8,199 bases of DNA from Hyphomicrobiaceae bacterium UBA4118. Lineage in GTDB: Bacteria; Pseudomonadota; Alphaproteobacteria; Rhizobiales; Methyloligellaceae. The notes below the pieces were generated by a model. The model was not told the DNA's origin and did not search any database. It saw nothing but the letters and a program-made list of their open reading frames with translations. This document shows, in pieces, positions 1-7,142 of the stretch. The stretch covers positions 379-8,577 of the forward strand of contig DFXC01000085.1 in NCBI GenBank assembly GCA_002383105.1, in the 5' to 3' direction. The number at the start of each line of letters is the position of its first letter. Positions within the stretch are counted from its first letter, which is position 1. The position numbers and the translations under genes were made by a program.

Positions 1-542
1 GCGGCCGCCGGGGCGTCGGCCGCGACGTGGGGCGTAAGCGGCTTCGGCCGGGCCGACGCGACTTGATCCTCCGGCCTCTTGTCTGAGGGATCGGGCTCGG
101 GCACATCGGCAACCGGCTCGACCTCGTCCTCCGACTTGCCGAAGACCTTGTCGAGAAGGGTCGGCTTGCCGGCATAGGGGTTGGTCGGATCGGCTTCAGC
201 GTCGACCTTTGCCTCCTCCGCCTTCTTTGCCTTGGCGATGCGTTTCCCTGCCTTCTCGGGATCGTCCGGCCAGTCAGCCCGTGCCGTGGCCACGGCGACG
301 CCGGGTCCCGGCTGCGGCAGAGCCTTAGAATTGGGGGGAAGCAGCAGCGGGGGACGCTCGGCCATGCGCACGTCAGTTTTCTCACGGTCGCCGGAGATCC
401 CCATATAGTCGAAGACCTTGCCCTTGAATTCGACGCCGCCACAACCGCCGAGGGCAAGCGTGCAGGCAAAGGCTGCCGCGAGCCGCAAGGCGCGCTCAGA
501 GCGAGATATGGCTGCGGAGTGCCCCAACGTTCCCCTCAACAT
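1..542 (-). CDS. DUF3035-like lipoprotein, 3' end outside the window
   Basis: An open frame of 180 codons runs off the left edge, so the C-terminus is missing. Reading from an ATG at 542, an N-terminus of about 20 residues containing several arginines is followed by a hydrophobic stretch (LAAAFACTLALGG) and a lipobox ending at Cys34 (L-G-G-C, then G-G-V). This is a lipoprotein signal, implying lipid attachment and an envelope location. The mature part has an RPPLLLPPN...LPQPG proline motif, DWPDDPEK, and then a Lys/Ala/Glu-rich, probably disordered tail. This layout recalls the DUF3035 family of alphaproteobacterial lipoproteins, some of which are annotated as BamF-like outer-membrane assembly factors; I hold that family call only moderately. 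The gene starts 18 bases after lspA and is probably in the same operon. The start is uncertain: an in-frame TTG at 527-525 has AGGGGA just upstream, whereas the ATG has a poor ribosome site. Confidence 0.7.
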   Translation of the reverse strand, partial: MLRGTLGHSAAISRSERALRLAAAFACTLALGGCGGVEFKGKVFDYMGISGDREKTDVRMAERPPLLLPPNSKALPQPGPGVAVATARADWPDDPEKAGKRIAKAKKAEEAKVDAEADPTNPYAGKPTLLDKVFGKSEDEVEPVADVPEPDPSDKRPEDQVASARPKPLTPHVAADAPAA

Positions 543-560
543 CCGGAAAACCGGATTTGG

Positions 561-1076
561 CTACATTTTAGAAGGGTTTCCGACCTTTTTGTGACCCCTG
601 AACAGGGACTCATATAGAAGTCCCGCAACCCCGGCAACAATAGCGCAATCGGCGATATTGAACACGTACCACTCAAAGCCGAAGGCGTGGAGCGAGAAGA
701 AATCGGCCACCGCGCCATAGGCCACGCGATCGATGGCATTGCCGATGGCGCCCCCGATGATCAGCCCGATCGAAGCTGCCGCGAGCGGCGAGGTGATCCG
801 CGCGAGCCAGACGGCAAGGGCAAGGCTTGCGCCGAAGGCGAAGAGGATGAGGCCCCAACGCCCGAGCGCGCCTTCCTGCGGAAGGAGCCCGTAACTGATG
901 CCCTGGTTCCAGACGAGCACGAGGTCGAAAAAGGGCGTAAGCGCGACGGTACCCTTGGCGGCGATGTCATAGACGTAAAGCATCGACGCCTTGTGGGCCT
1001 GATCGAGCAGGATCACCAAAGCGGCGACGCCGAGCCCGAGCGGCGACATCGGACCCCAGAGCCAATGGCGCAGCAT
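561..1076 (-). CDS. lspA: Lipoprotein signal peptidase (signal peptidase II)
   Basis: This 171-residue inner-membrane aspartyl protease cleaves the signal peptide of prolipoproteins just before the lipid-modified cysteine, after Lgt has acted. The sequence has the family layout of four hydrophobic segments (about residues 12-24, 44-56, 74-92 and 141-155). The family signatures are LDQAHK (24-29), WNQGISYG (56-63), GNAIDR (112-117) and FNIAD (139-143). Asp116 and Asp143 are the expected catalytic pair, and length is normal for the family. The ATG at 1076 was chosen because homology begins there; the frame stays open upstream only because it overlaps ileS out of frame. The ATG lies 4 bases after the ileS stop, and its likely ribosome site (GCGGAG) overlaps the end of ileS, so translation is probably coupled. 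The next gene downstream encodes a lipoprotein, a likely substrate. Confidence 0.97.
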   Translation of the reverse strand: MLRHWLWGPMSPLGLGVAALVILLDQAHKASMLYVYDIAAKGTVALTPFFDLVLVWNQGISYGLLPQEGALGRWGLILFAFGASLALAVWLARITSPLAAASIGLIIGGAIGNAIDRVAYGAVADFFSLHAFGFEWYVFNIADCAIVAGVAGLLYESLFRGHKKVGNPSKM

Positions 1077-1080
1077 GACG

Positions 1081-4000
1081 CTACTCCGCGGCGGCGGCGC
1101 GGCGGGCATCGAACTGCCGCACGGCCGCCGCATCGCGCAAAGAGAGCTCGGGAAACTCGGGGTCGCTGCCGACCTCCTCAAGGATCTTCCACGATCTTGC
1201 GCATTTCGTGCCCATGGCGCGCACGAAGACGACGGCGACGCCCGGCACCTCGTCGAGGCGGAAGGCCCCTCCAGGACCAGCTCCCGGCAGGAGCGTTGCT
1301 CCGCTGGTGATGGCGATCTCGGCGAGATCGACGCCGCGCAAGGCCGCGCGCAGCTCCTTATCGGCGACATAGACCTTAGGTGCGGCTTCCAGGCTCGAGC
1401 CGATCCGCCCCTCTTTCCGCTCGATCTCGAGGGCGCCGGTCACCACGCGGCGCACCGCCCTCACCTTCCGCCATTTCTCGGCGAGTGCCTCGTCGCGCCA
1501 GGCGGGCGGCACATCGGGGAATTGTCGGAGATGCACGGAGCCTTTGTCGTCGGGGAAGCGATTGAGCCACGCCTCCTCCATGGTGAAAGCGAGCATGGGG
1601 GCAAGCCAGGCAGTGAGGCTCAAGAAGATCTGATCCAGCACGGTCAGTGCCGCGCGGCGCGGGAGACTGTCGTAAGCGTCGCAATAGAGGACGTCCTTGC
1701 GGATATCGAAATAGAAGGCGGAGAGATCGTTGACGCAGAAATTGAGAAGCGCGTGAAAGATGCGCTTGAAGTCGAAGGCGTGGCAGCCGGCGCGTACCAC
1801 CTCGTCGAGTTCGGCGAGGTGGGAGAACATGTAGCGCTCAAGCTCGGGCATTTCGGCATAGGGCACGGCGAGGCTGGCGCGATAATGGGCGAGATTGCCG
1901 AGCAGGAAGCGCAGCGTGTTCCTGAGCTTGCGATAGGACTCCACATTCGCCTTGATGATGTCGGCGCCGATGCGCAGATCCTCGGCGTAGTCGGAGCTCA
2001 TGGCCCATAGCCGCAAGATGTCGGCGCCGGACTGGCGGATGACATCCTGGGGCGCCACGACATTGCCGAGCGACTTCGACATCTTGCGCCCCGACTCATC
2101 GACGACGAAGCCATGGGTGAGCACCGCGTCGTAAGGAGCGCGGCCACGCGTGCCGCAAGACTCAAGAAGCGAGGACTGGAACCAGCCGCGATGCTGATCA
2201 GAGCCTTCGAGATAGAGGGCGGCCGGCCAAGCGAGGTCTTTGCGTTCCTCAAGCACGAAGGCGTGGGTCGAGCCTGAGTCGAACCAGACGTCGAGAATAT
2301 CGTCGACCTTCTCCCAATCGGCCGGGTTCTCGACGAGGCCTGCGAGGAAGCGCTGCTTGGCGCCCTCCTTGAACCAAGCGTCGGCGCCTTCTCGCGCGAA
2401 GGCCTCAACGATCCGGTCTCGCAATGCTTCAGACTCCTTCCTCCAGACGGGGTGGGCTCCGGGGATAACAGTTCCCTCGTGCTCGCTATTTCTGTTTGTG
2501 TTGCGGAACACCGTTATGGGCACACCCCAGGCGCGTTGGCGCGATACCACCCAGTCGGGCCTCGTCTCGATCATGCCTTTGATGCGGTTCCCGCCTTGCG
2601 AGGGCACGAAGCGCGTGTCGCCGATGGCCTTCAGCGCGCGGGCTCTCAATGTGTCCGGCTTTTCGCCGACGCCCTTGTCCATGGCGATGAACCATTGCGG
2701 GGTGGCGCGGAAGATCACCGGCTTCTTGGAGCGCCAGGAGTGAGGATAGTCGTGCTTATAACGCGAGCGGGCAATGAGCGAGCCCGCATCGGCGAGCGCG
2801 GCGATCACGGCGAAGTTCGCGTCGCCGAACTTGCCCTTGTCGTCGATGACGCGCTTGCCCTCGAAGCCCCGCGCCTCCTTGGTGAAGAAGCCGGCCTCGT
2901 CAACCGTGAACGGGATGGTCGTATCGATGTCCCTCCCATCAAGCTCCCAACGATGGGCTTCCCAAATCTCGAAGTCTTCGGTGCCGTGGCCGGGCGCGGT
3001 GTGCACGAAGCCCGTGCCGGTATCCTCAGTGACGTGCTCGCCCGCGAGCAGCGGCACACTGAAATAGTATCCGGTCTCGCGGAGTGGATGAGAGACAGCA
3101 AGGATGCTTCCAGGCAGCACATCATGACGACGCTCGAATGCACTAACGCGCGCAGCAGTCATGACGCTTGCCGCTAAGGCGTCTGCCAGTACCAGTTTCT
3201 CGCCCTTCTTTGCCCTGTTGTCGTCCGGTGCGTCCGTCACCTCGTACAAGCCGTATGAGATGCCCTTGGAGTAGCTGATCGCGCGGTTGCCGGGGATAGT
3301 CCAGGGCGTCGTGGTCCAAATCACGATGCTCGCGTGCGTCAGGTCTCGGTAAAGAGCTTCGTCGGTAGCGTCTCCTGTCAGGGTTTTCACGGGGAACTTC
3401 ACGTAGATCGCCGGGCTTTCGATCTCGGCATATTCGACCTCGGCCTCGGCGAGAGCGGTGCGCTCGACCACCGACCACATCACCGGCTTAGACCCGCGAT
3501 AGAGAAGCCCGTTCATGGCGAACTTCATCAGCTCCGCGGCGATAGTCGCCTCCGCGTCGAAGCTCATGGTGGTGTAAGGGTGGTCCCAGTCGCCCTCGAC
3601 GCCGAGGCGCTTGAACTCCTCGCGCTGCACGTTCAGCCAATGCTCGGCATAGGCGCGGCACTCGGCGCGAAAGGCGATCATCGCAGCGGAGTCGGCGAGG
3701 TCGGGCTTCGATTTGCCCTTGGCGCGATAATTCTCCTCCTCGACCTTCCACTCGATGGGGAGCCCATGGCAGTCCCAGCCCGGAACGTAATTGGCGTCCT
3801 TGCCCATCATGGTCTGCGAGCGGACGACCACGTCTTTGATGATCTTGTTCAGGCCGGTGCCGATATGGATGTTGCCGTTGGCGTAAGGCGGCCCGTCATG
3901 GAGGACGAATTTCGCGCGGCCCATCGCCTCCTCGCGGAGCCGGTCATAAAGACGAAGCGTGCGCCAGCGCTTGAGGAGCTCGGGCTCACGCTCAGGTAGC

Positions 4001-4458
4001 CCCGCCTTCATGGGGAAGTCGGTCTTGGGCAGGAACAGGGTCTCGCTCCAGTCCCGCCCGGTCCGAACTTTGAGATTTTGCGCTTCAATCCTGGCTACGA
4101 GGGATTGCAGCTTAGGCGGCTGAGGCTTCCTTGCTCGGGCGCGTGATGCTTTCGGCCTGGCCTTCGCTGCGCGGCGCGGCTTGAGCGCGCTCTCCCGAGC
4201 CCGTTGCGCCTTCGGCGTGGCCTTGGCTCTGGCCTTGGTCCTTTCCTTGGCTCTGGCGGCTTTGGCCTTCACCGCCGCGGCCCTGAGCTTCGCCTTCGTC
4301 TCGGCGGCTTTCGGCTTCGCTGCGACCTTCCTCGCCTTAGGCTTCAGCGCGGGCTTAGATTTGCGCAGAGCGTTGCCGGCCCGCGCGGTCTTTCCCCGCG
4401 TGGTCTTGCCCCGCGTGGTCTTGGCGGCCGTCCTGCCGCTCTTGGTGCTTTTCGCCAT
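1081..4458 (-). CDS. ileS: Isoleucyl-tRNA synthetase with a long basic N-terminal extension
   Basis: A 1125-residue class I synthetase that charges tRNA-Ile with isoleucine in the cytoplasm and edits misactivated valine. The conserved core starts near [13 protein letters not shown] (138-150). The HIGH motif reads HIGT (198-201) within the typical [14 protein letters not shown] block. The CP1 editing domain has [10 protein letters not shown] (from 382) and [11 protein letters not shown] with its conserved Asp at 495. KMSKS is at 792-796, followed by an anticodon-binding domain. The C-terminal end has KCARSW but none of the further cysteines of the E. coli-type zinc site. The unusual part is residues 1-135, with about 41 Lys+Arg, 32 Ala and only 3 Glu in the first 110. 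No Met occurs between residues 1 and 150, and the only other ATG/GTG/TTG codon is a GTG at residue 63, so most of the extension cannot be removed by moving the start. The ATG follows AAGGA closely. ribF lies 54 bases upstream. Confidence 0.97.
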   Translation of the reverse strand: MAKSTKSGRTAAKTTRGKTTRGKTARAGNALRKSKPALKPKARKVAAKPKAAETKAKLRAAAVKAKAARAKERTKARAKATPKAQRARESALKPRRAAKARPKASRARARKPQPPKLQSLVARIEAQNLKVRTGRDWSETLFLPKTDFPMKAGLPEREPELLKRWRTLRLYDRLREEAMGRAKFVLHDGPPYANGNIHIGTGLNKIIKDVVVRSQTMMGKDANYVPGWDCHGLPIEWKVEEENYRAKGKSKPDLADSAAMIAFRAECRAYAEHWLNVQREEFKRLGVEGDWDHPYTTMSFDAEATIAAELMKFAMNGLLYRGSKPVMWSVVERTALAEAEVEYAEIESPAIYVKFPVKTLTGDATDEALYRDLTHASIVIWTTTPWTIPGNRAISYSKGISYGLYEVTDAPDDNRAKKGEKLVLADALAASVMTAARVSAFERRHDVLPGSILAVSHPLRETGYYFSVPLLAGEHVTEDTGTGFVHTAPGHGTEDFEIWEAHRWELDGRDIDTTIPFTVDEAGFFTKEARGFEGKRVIDDKGKFGDANFAVIAALADAGSLIARSRYKHDYPHSWRSKKPVIFRATPQWFIAMDKGVGEKPDTLRARALKAIGDTRFVPSQGGNRIKGMIETRPDWVVSRQRAWGVPITVFRNTNRNSEHEGTVIPGAHPVWRKESEALRDRIVEAFAREGADAWFKEGAKQRFLAGLVENPADWEKVDDILDVWFDSGSTHAFVLEERKDLAWPAALYLEGSDQHRGWFQSSLLESCGTRGRAPYDAVLTHGFVVDESGRKMSKSLGNVVAPQDVIRQSGADILRLWAMSSDYAEDLRIGADIIKANVESYRKLRNTLRFLLGNLAHYRASLAVPYAEMPELERYMFSHLAELDEVVRAGCHAFDFKRIFHALLNFCVNDLSAFYFDIRKDVLYCDAYDSLPRRAALTVLDQIFLSLTAWLAPMLAFTMEEAWLNRFPDDKGSVHLRQFPDVPPAWRDEALAEKWRKVRAVRRVVTGALEIERKEGRIGSSLEAAPKVYVADKELRAALRGVDLAEIAITSGATLLPGAGPGGAFRLDEVPGVAVVFVRAMGTKCARSWKILEEVGSDPEFPELSLRDAAAVRQFDARRAAAAE
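4380..4424 (-). repeat. Three tandem 15-bp units inside the ileS N-terminal extension
   Basis: Three consecutive 15-base units occupy 4380-4394, 4395-4409 and 4410-4424. On the plus strand the last two read CCCGCGTGGTCTTG followed by C or G, and are identical except at their final base; the first unit differs at a few positions. The period is a multiple of three, so the frame is kept, and the units encode the [10 protein letters not shown]-type repeats near the start of the IleRS extension. This suggests the basic tail grew by in-frame duplication. Confidence 0.85.
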
Positions 4459-4512
4459 GGTCCTTGCTTCTCGCCGCCTTGCGCGCGCAGCGCCTTCAAT
4501 CCCCGCGGGGTT

Positions 4513-5517
4513 CTAGCAACCGGGCTCCTTACAATCCAGTGCCGGCTCTGCACGCCCCAGAGGAAAACGCAGCATGGGATCGTCGGCGTCGATCCTGGCG
4601 AGGATCGCGCGCGCGTCATCGCAGTCTCTACGCATCTGCGCGGCAAGCGCCTCGGGGCTGGCGAAGGTTTGGTCGTCGCGGAGAAAGGCGATGAACTCGA
4701 TCTCGACCTCCTCGCCATAGAGGTCGCCCGTAAAATCGAGGAGATAGGCTTCGAGCACCGGCGCGCTATCGCCGAAAGTGGGGCTTGTGCCGACATAGCC
4801 CGCGGCATGATAGCGGCGCCCGCCATTCTCGACGCGCATGGCATAGATGCCGTGGCGAACGTCCTGGCCGGGATCGAGCGCCACATTGAGCGTAGGGAAG
4901 CCGAGCCCCTTGCCACGGCCGGCGCCTTTCCCCACACGTCCGCGCACACGCCACCAGAAGCCGAGCTGCTCGGCGGCGTCCCTCACCTCTCCCGCGCGGA
5001 GATGCTCGCGAATTCGGCTCGAGGAGAAGATACCCTCGGCAGCGCCCACCGGCGACACTACATCGACGCCGAAACCAAGCGTCCGCCCAAGCGCCGCAAG
5101 CCCCTCGGTCGTGCCCGTGCGTCCCTTGCCAAAGGAGAAATCGTGGCCCACCACCACATGGCTGGCGCCAAGCCCCTTCGCCACCACGTCGGTGGCGAAG
5201 GCCTCGGCGCTCAGCGACGACAGCGCACCGTCGAAGGGAATGACGAAGGTCTGATCGAGGCCGAGAGCCTCGAGCAGCTCGAGCTTCAAAGGAAGCGGCG
5301 TCAGCCGGAAGAACGGCAGATGGGGCGCGAAGAATTCGCGAGGGTGCGGCTCGAACACGACGGCGCCGGCGCGGCGCCCTTCAGAGGCGGCGATGCGCAT
5401 CGCCTCGCGCAGCACCGCCTGGTGGCCGCGATGGACCCCGTCGAAATTGCCGATGGCAAGCACGGCGCCTTTGAGAGACACCGGCACGTCCCGCCAGAAG
5501 CGGACAATGTCCATCAC
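4513..5517 (-). CDS. ribF: Bifunctional riboflavin kinase / FAD synthetase
   Basis: This protein of 333-334 residues phosphorylates riboflavin to FMN and then adenylates FMN to FAD in the cytoplasm. The N-terminal nucleotidyltransferase domain shows GNFDGVHRGH (23-32, containing the HxGH-type motif), FEPHPREFF, and the SSSRIR motif at 165-170. The C-terminal kinase domain shows GKGLGFPTLN with GFPTLN at 206-211, followed by GIYAMRV, YVGTSPTFG and EVEIEFIAFLRDDQTF. Length and domain order are normal. The start is a GTG at 5517 directly followed by an in-frame ATG at 5514; the AAGGGTGG upstream fits the ATG spacing slightly better. It lies about 20 bases after the maoC-like gene and 54 bases before ileS, so it is probably within one operon. 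The spacer to ileS contains a 10-bp palindrome, CCCCGCGGGG (4501-4510), with no terminator features. Confidence 0.97.
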   Translation of the reverse strand: MMDIVRFWRDVPVSLKGAVLAIGNFDGVHRGHQAVLREAMRIAASEGRRAGAVVFEPHPREFFAPHLPFFRLTPLPLKLELLEALGLDQTFVIPFDGALSSLSAEAFATDVVAKGLGASHVVVGHDFSFGKGRTGTTEGLAALGRTLGFGVDVVSPVGAAEGIFSSSRIREHLRAGEVRDAAEQLGFWWRVRGRVGKGAGRGKGLGFPTLNVALDPGQDVRHGIYAMRVENGGRRYHAAGYVGTSPTFGDSAPVLEAYLLDFTGDLYGEEVEIEFIAFLRDDQTFASPEALAAQMRRDCDDARAILARIDADDPMLRFPLGRAEPALDCKEPGC

Positions 5518-5535
5518 CCACCCTTCGATCTCGCC

Positions 5536-5997
5536 CTATTGGCGCGGGGTCCGGCGGTCGACCATCATCACGGCTTCGCCCTCGACCACGGTCTTGCCGT
5601 TTACGGCACCGGCGCAGGCAAGCGTGGCGCGAGCCTTTTCGGGGTCGAGGCTCGTGACGCGGAGCGTTGCCACCACCTCATCGCCGATATGCACGGGAGC
5701 GCGGAATTTGAGGCTTTGCGAGAGATAGATGCATCCAGGCCCCGGCAGCTTGGTGCCGAGCACGGTGGAGAACAGGCTCGCAGTCAAGAAGCCGTGGGCG
5801 ATGCGCTGCTTGAAAATGGTGCCGGCGGCGAAATCGTCGTTCAGATGGACGGGATTGATGTCGCCGGAGATATCGGCGAAGGCGAGGATGTCGTCATTGC
5901 TGATTTTCTTGGCATAGCTCGCTTCCATGCCGACGGAGAGGTCCTCGAAATAGTAGCCGTGCCCCAGGCCGCTAGCGCCGTTGCCATTGCTCGTCAT
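5536..5997 (-). CDS. MaoC-like (R)-specific enoyl-CoA hydratase
   Basis: A 153-residue single hot-dog-fold protein of the MaoC/PhaJ type. Family members hydrate trans-2-enoyl-CoA to (R)-3-hydroxyacyl-CoA, linking beta-oxidation to polyhydroxyalkanoate or other acyl pathways. The hydratase-2 signature is intact: DISGDINPVH at 42-51 places the catalytic Asp46 and His51, followed by IAHGFLTASLFS and the strand LSQSLKFRAPVHIGDEV. The ATG at 5997 was chosen because it has AGGA at a good distance and homology begins soon after; a longer start at 6054 would add a non-conserved leader and place the predicted -10 inside the gene. It appears to be the first gene of the ribF-ileS-lspA cluster. No pha genes are in view, so the acyl-CoA substrate and pathway cannot be assigned, and a dehydratase of another pathway is possible. 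Confidence 0.9.
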   Translation of the reverse strand: MTSNGNGASGLGHGYYFEDLSVGMEASYAKKISNDDILAFADISGDINPVHLNDDFAAGTIFKQRIAHGFLTASLFSTVLGTKLPGPGCIYLSQSLKFRAPVHIGDEVVATLRVTSLDPEKARATLACAGAVNGKTVVEGEAVMMVDRRTPRQ

Positions 5998-6030
5998 GTG
6001 ATTTTTCCTGCTCCCTGCTTGTGTCAGGGC

Positions 6031-6059
6031 AAAATAGCGAAGGCTTTGCTGCACCGCAA
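6031..6059 (-). promoter_or_regulatory. Weak candidate promoter for the maoC-ribF-ileS-lspA cluster
   Basis: On the minus strand TTGCGG (6059-6054) and TATTTT (6036-6031) are separated by 17 bases and would start transcription near 6024, about 27 bases before the maoC-like ATG. The match to the sigma-70 consensus is only partial. A better -35 word, TTGACG, lies at 6082-6077 but has no good -10 at the usual distance. Position supports the call more than sequence does. Confidence 0.25.
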
Positions 6060-6110
6060 TATGGCTGGCAGGCTTGCGTCAAGGGCAAAAATGCGGCCGC
6101 GGCAAGAGGC

Positions 6111-6140
6111 TTAACCCTCCGTTCACGGCCAATCTCTAAT
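6111..6140 (+). promoter_or_regulatory. Candidate cheY promoter with overlapping CtrA-like box
   Basis: TTAA (6111-6114), seven bases, then TTCA (6122-6125) matches the CtrA box TTAA-N7-TTAA in seven of eight positions. The first half, TTAACC, also serves as a possible -35, followed after 18 bases by TCTAAT (6135-6140), which fits TATAAT at five of six positions. A CtrA box overlapping the -35 is the known layout of CtrA-activated promoters in alphaproteobacteria. Transcription would begin near 6147, leaving a leader of about 120 bases before cheY. Binding is inferred only. Confidence 0.4.
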
Positions 6141-6257
6141 CTTGGCGCGTCGGTACCTGCCCCGTGCCCGTAACACAGGCCCGGGACTGGCCAACGCGCC
6201 TTTGCTGGTTGGGAGCCTCACGCAACGCCAGAACGAAGGCCGGATCCCGTGAGGATC

Positions 6258-6264
6258 GGAGGAG
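6258..6264 (+). promoter_or_regulatory. Strong Shine-Dalgarno site of cheY
   Basis: GGAGGAG ends three bases before the ATG at 6268, the strongest ribosome site in the window. It is directly preceded by a small inverted repeat, GATCC (6243-6247), a five-base loop, and GGATC (6253-6257), which could place a short hairpin against the site. Confidence 0.8.
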
Positions 6265-6267
6265 ACA

Positions 6268-6651
6268 ATGGCTGTCGATCATACCATGCCCGTGCTTATC
6301 GTCGACGACTACAAGACGATGATCCGGATCATCCGCAATCTCTTGAAGCAGCTCGGCTTCGCCAATGTCGATGAGGCCGGTGACGGGACTGCGGCACTCG
6401 ACATGATGCGGCATAAGCAATATGGGCTCATCATCTCCGATTGGAATATGGAGCCGATGACGGGCTATGAGCTGCTGCGCGAGGTGCGCGCCGACGATCA
6501 GCTGTCGCGCACGCCCTTCATCATGGTCACCGCAGAATCCAAGACCGAGAACGTGATCGCGGCCAAGAAAGCGGGGGTCAACAACTATATCGTCAAGCCG
6601 TTCAACGCAGCGACGCTCAAGTCAAAAATCGACGCCATCTTCGGCGAATAG
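6268..6651 (+). CDS. cheY: CheY-like single-domain response regulator
   Basis: A 127-residue receiver domain with no output domain. All phospho-switch residues are visible: acidic pair Asp13/Asp14, phospho-acceptor Asp58 (in SDWNM), Thr88 (MVTAE), switch aromatic Tyr107 and Lys110 (VKPF). By family knowledge it is phosphorylated by a histidine kinase and signals by binding a target such as the flagellar switch. The resemblance to enterobacterial CheY is close, including NLLKQLGF near the N-terminus, the SDWNM loop, and the KPFNAATL end. The ATG has a strong GGAGGAG site, so the start is secure. A CheZ-type phosphatase follows 26 bases after the stop, indicating a matched pair. No CheA, CheW, receptor or flagellar genes are in the window, so the kinase and output are unknown; it could serve a pathway other than classical chemotaxis. 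Confidence 0.9.
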   Translation: MAVDHTMPVLIVDDYKTMIRIIRNLLKQLGFANVDEAGDGTAALDMMRHKQYGLIISDWNMEPMTGYELLREVRADDQLSRTPFIMVTAESKTENVIAAKKAGVNNYIVKPFNAATLKSKIDAIFGE

Positions 6652-6677
6652 CAAGAGCGACAAGGGGACTAGCCATC

Positions 6678-7139
6678 ATGCCAGGGCGCGGGGGATCAAC
6701 CGCAATGCGCCGGAAAGCGGCTCGCGCGCCGGCAGCGCGCGAGGATAGCGGCCGCACGGTTTCAGAAGAGATTACGGTGCTCGTCAATACCTTGCGCGAG
6801 CTCGCCGCCATCCGCTCGACCGCCGAGGACGCAGCGGGGCGCATTCTCGCATCGGCCGAGGGCTTGCTCGCTTTCGCCGACAAAGACGAGGCGAAAAAGG
6901 CGGAAGAGGCCATCATGTCGATCATGACGGCGTGCGGTTTTCACGATCTCGTCGGCCAGCGCGTCACCAAGATCGCCGAGACGCTGGATCGCGTCATCGC
7001 CACGCGCTTGAAGGGTGCCGATCGTGGGCGGCGGGTCGAGGCGCAAGCCCGTAAGCGCAAGTCGAAGCTGACCCTCGAAGGGCCCGGCCATCCCGGTGCA
7101 AGCCAGGCAAGCATCGACGAGCTGCTGAGCAAAAACTAA
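6678..7139 (+). CDS. cheZ: CheZ-type response regulator phosphatase, short form
   Basis: A 153-residue, mostly helical protein matching the CheZ family, which removes phosphate from CheY-P. The diagnostic block is AGRILASAEGLLAFAD (53-68) followed by ACGFHDLVGQRVTKI (85-99). Asp90 and Gln94 have the same D-x3-Q spacing as the catalytic pair of E. coli CheZ. The end, SQASIDELLSKN (142-153), resembles the amphipathic CheY-binding tail of CheZ (SQ..VDDLL). A basic linker (about 112-130) separates core and tail. At 153 residues it is shorter than the E. coli protein (214), and the catalytic Asp comes about 50 residues earlier, so the four-helix bundle should be shortened. It starts 26 bases after cheY with AAGGGG at a somewhat long distance; an in-frame ATG at 6705 is an alternative start. 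Its stop lies 3 bases from that of the convergent HAD gene. Confidence 0.85.
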   Translation: MPGRGGSTAMRRKAARAPAAREDSGRTVSEEITVLVNTLRELAAIRSTAEDAAGRILASAEGLLAFADKDEAKKAEEAIMSIMTACGFHDLVGQRVTKIAETLDRVIATRLKGADRGRRVEAQARKRKSKLTLEGPGHPGASQASIDELLSKN

Positions 7140-7142
7140 GGC

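Noticed and set aside
687..1310. Plus-strand open frame of 207 codons opposite lspA
   Set aside because: Low-complexity charged translation, antisense to lspA, with no supporting signals.
1077..1370. N-terminal extension of lspA to 1370
   Set aside because: The frame is open upstream only as an out-of-frame overlap with ileS; family homology starts at the ATG at 1076.
1075..2010. Plus-strand open frame of 311 codons opposite ileS
   Set aside because: It mirrors the codon bias of ileS, has no ribosome site or recognisable motif, and lies within an essential gene.
4501..4510. CCCCGCGGGG as a terminator between ribF and ileS
   Set aside because: The palindrome has no loop and no following T-run; the genes are 54 bases apart and probably co-transcribed.
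5998..6054. Longer maoC start at 6054
   Set aside because: The extra 19 residues are not family-like, the ATG at 5997 has a good ribosome site, and the likely promoter lies inside the extension.
4204..6114. Long plus-strand open frame of 636 codons opposite ileS, ribF and maoC
   Set aside because: It is antisense to three well-recognised genes and its His/Arg/Ala/Glu-rich translation resembles no family. Long antisense frames are common in GC-rich coding DNA.
6141..6160. Possible sigma-54 promoter (TTGGCGCG... TGC) upstream of cheY
   Set aside because: With the required spacing the -12 element reads CC instead of GC, so the invariant bases are missing.
6136..6420. Minus-strand open frame of 94 codons across the cheY start
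   Set aside because: It is antisense to cheY and its ribosome site, with no recognisable motif.
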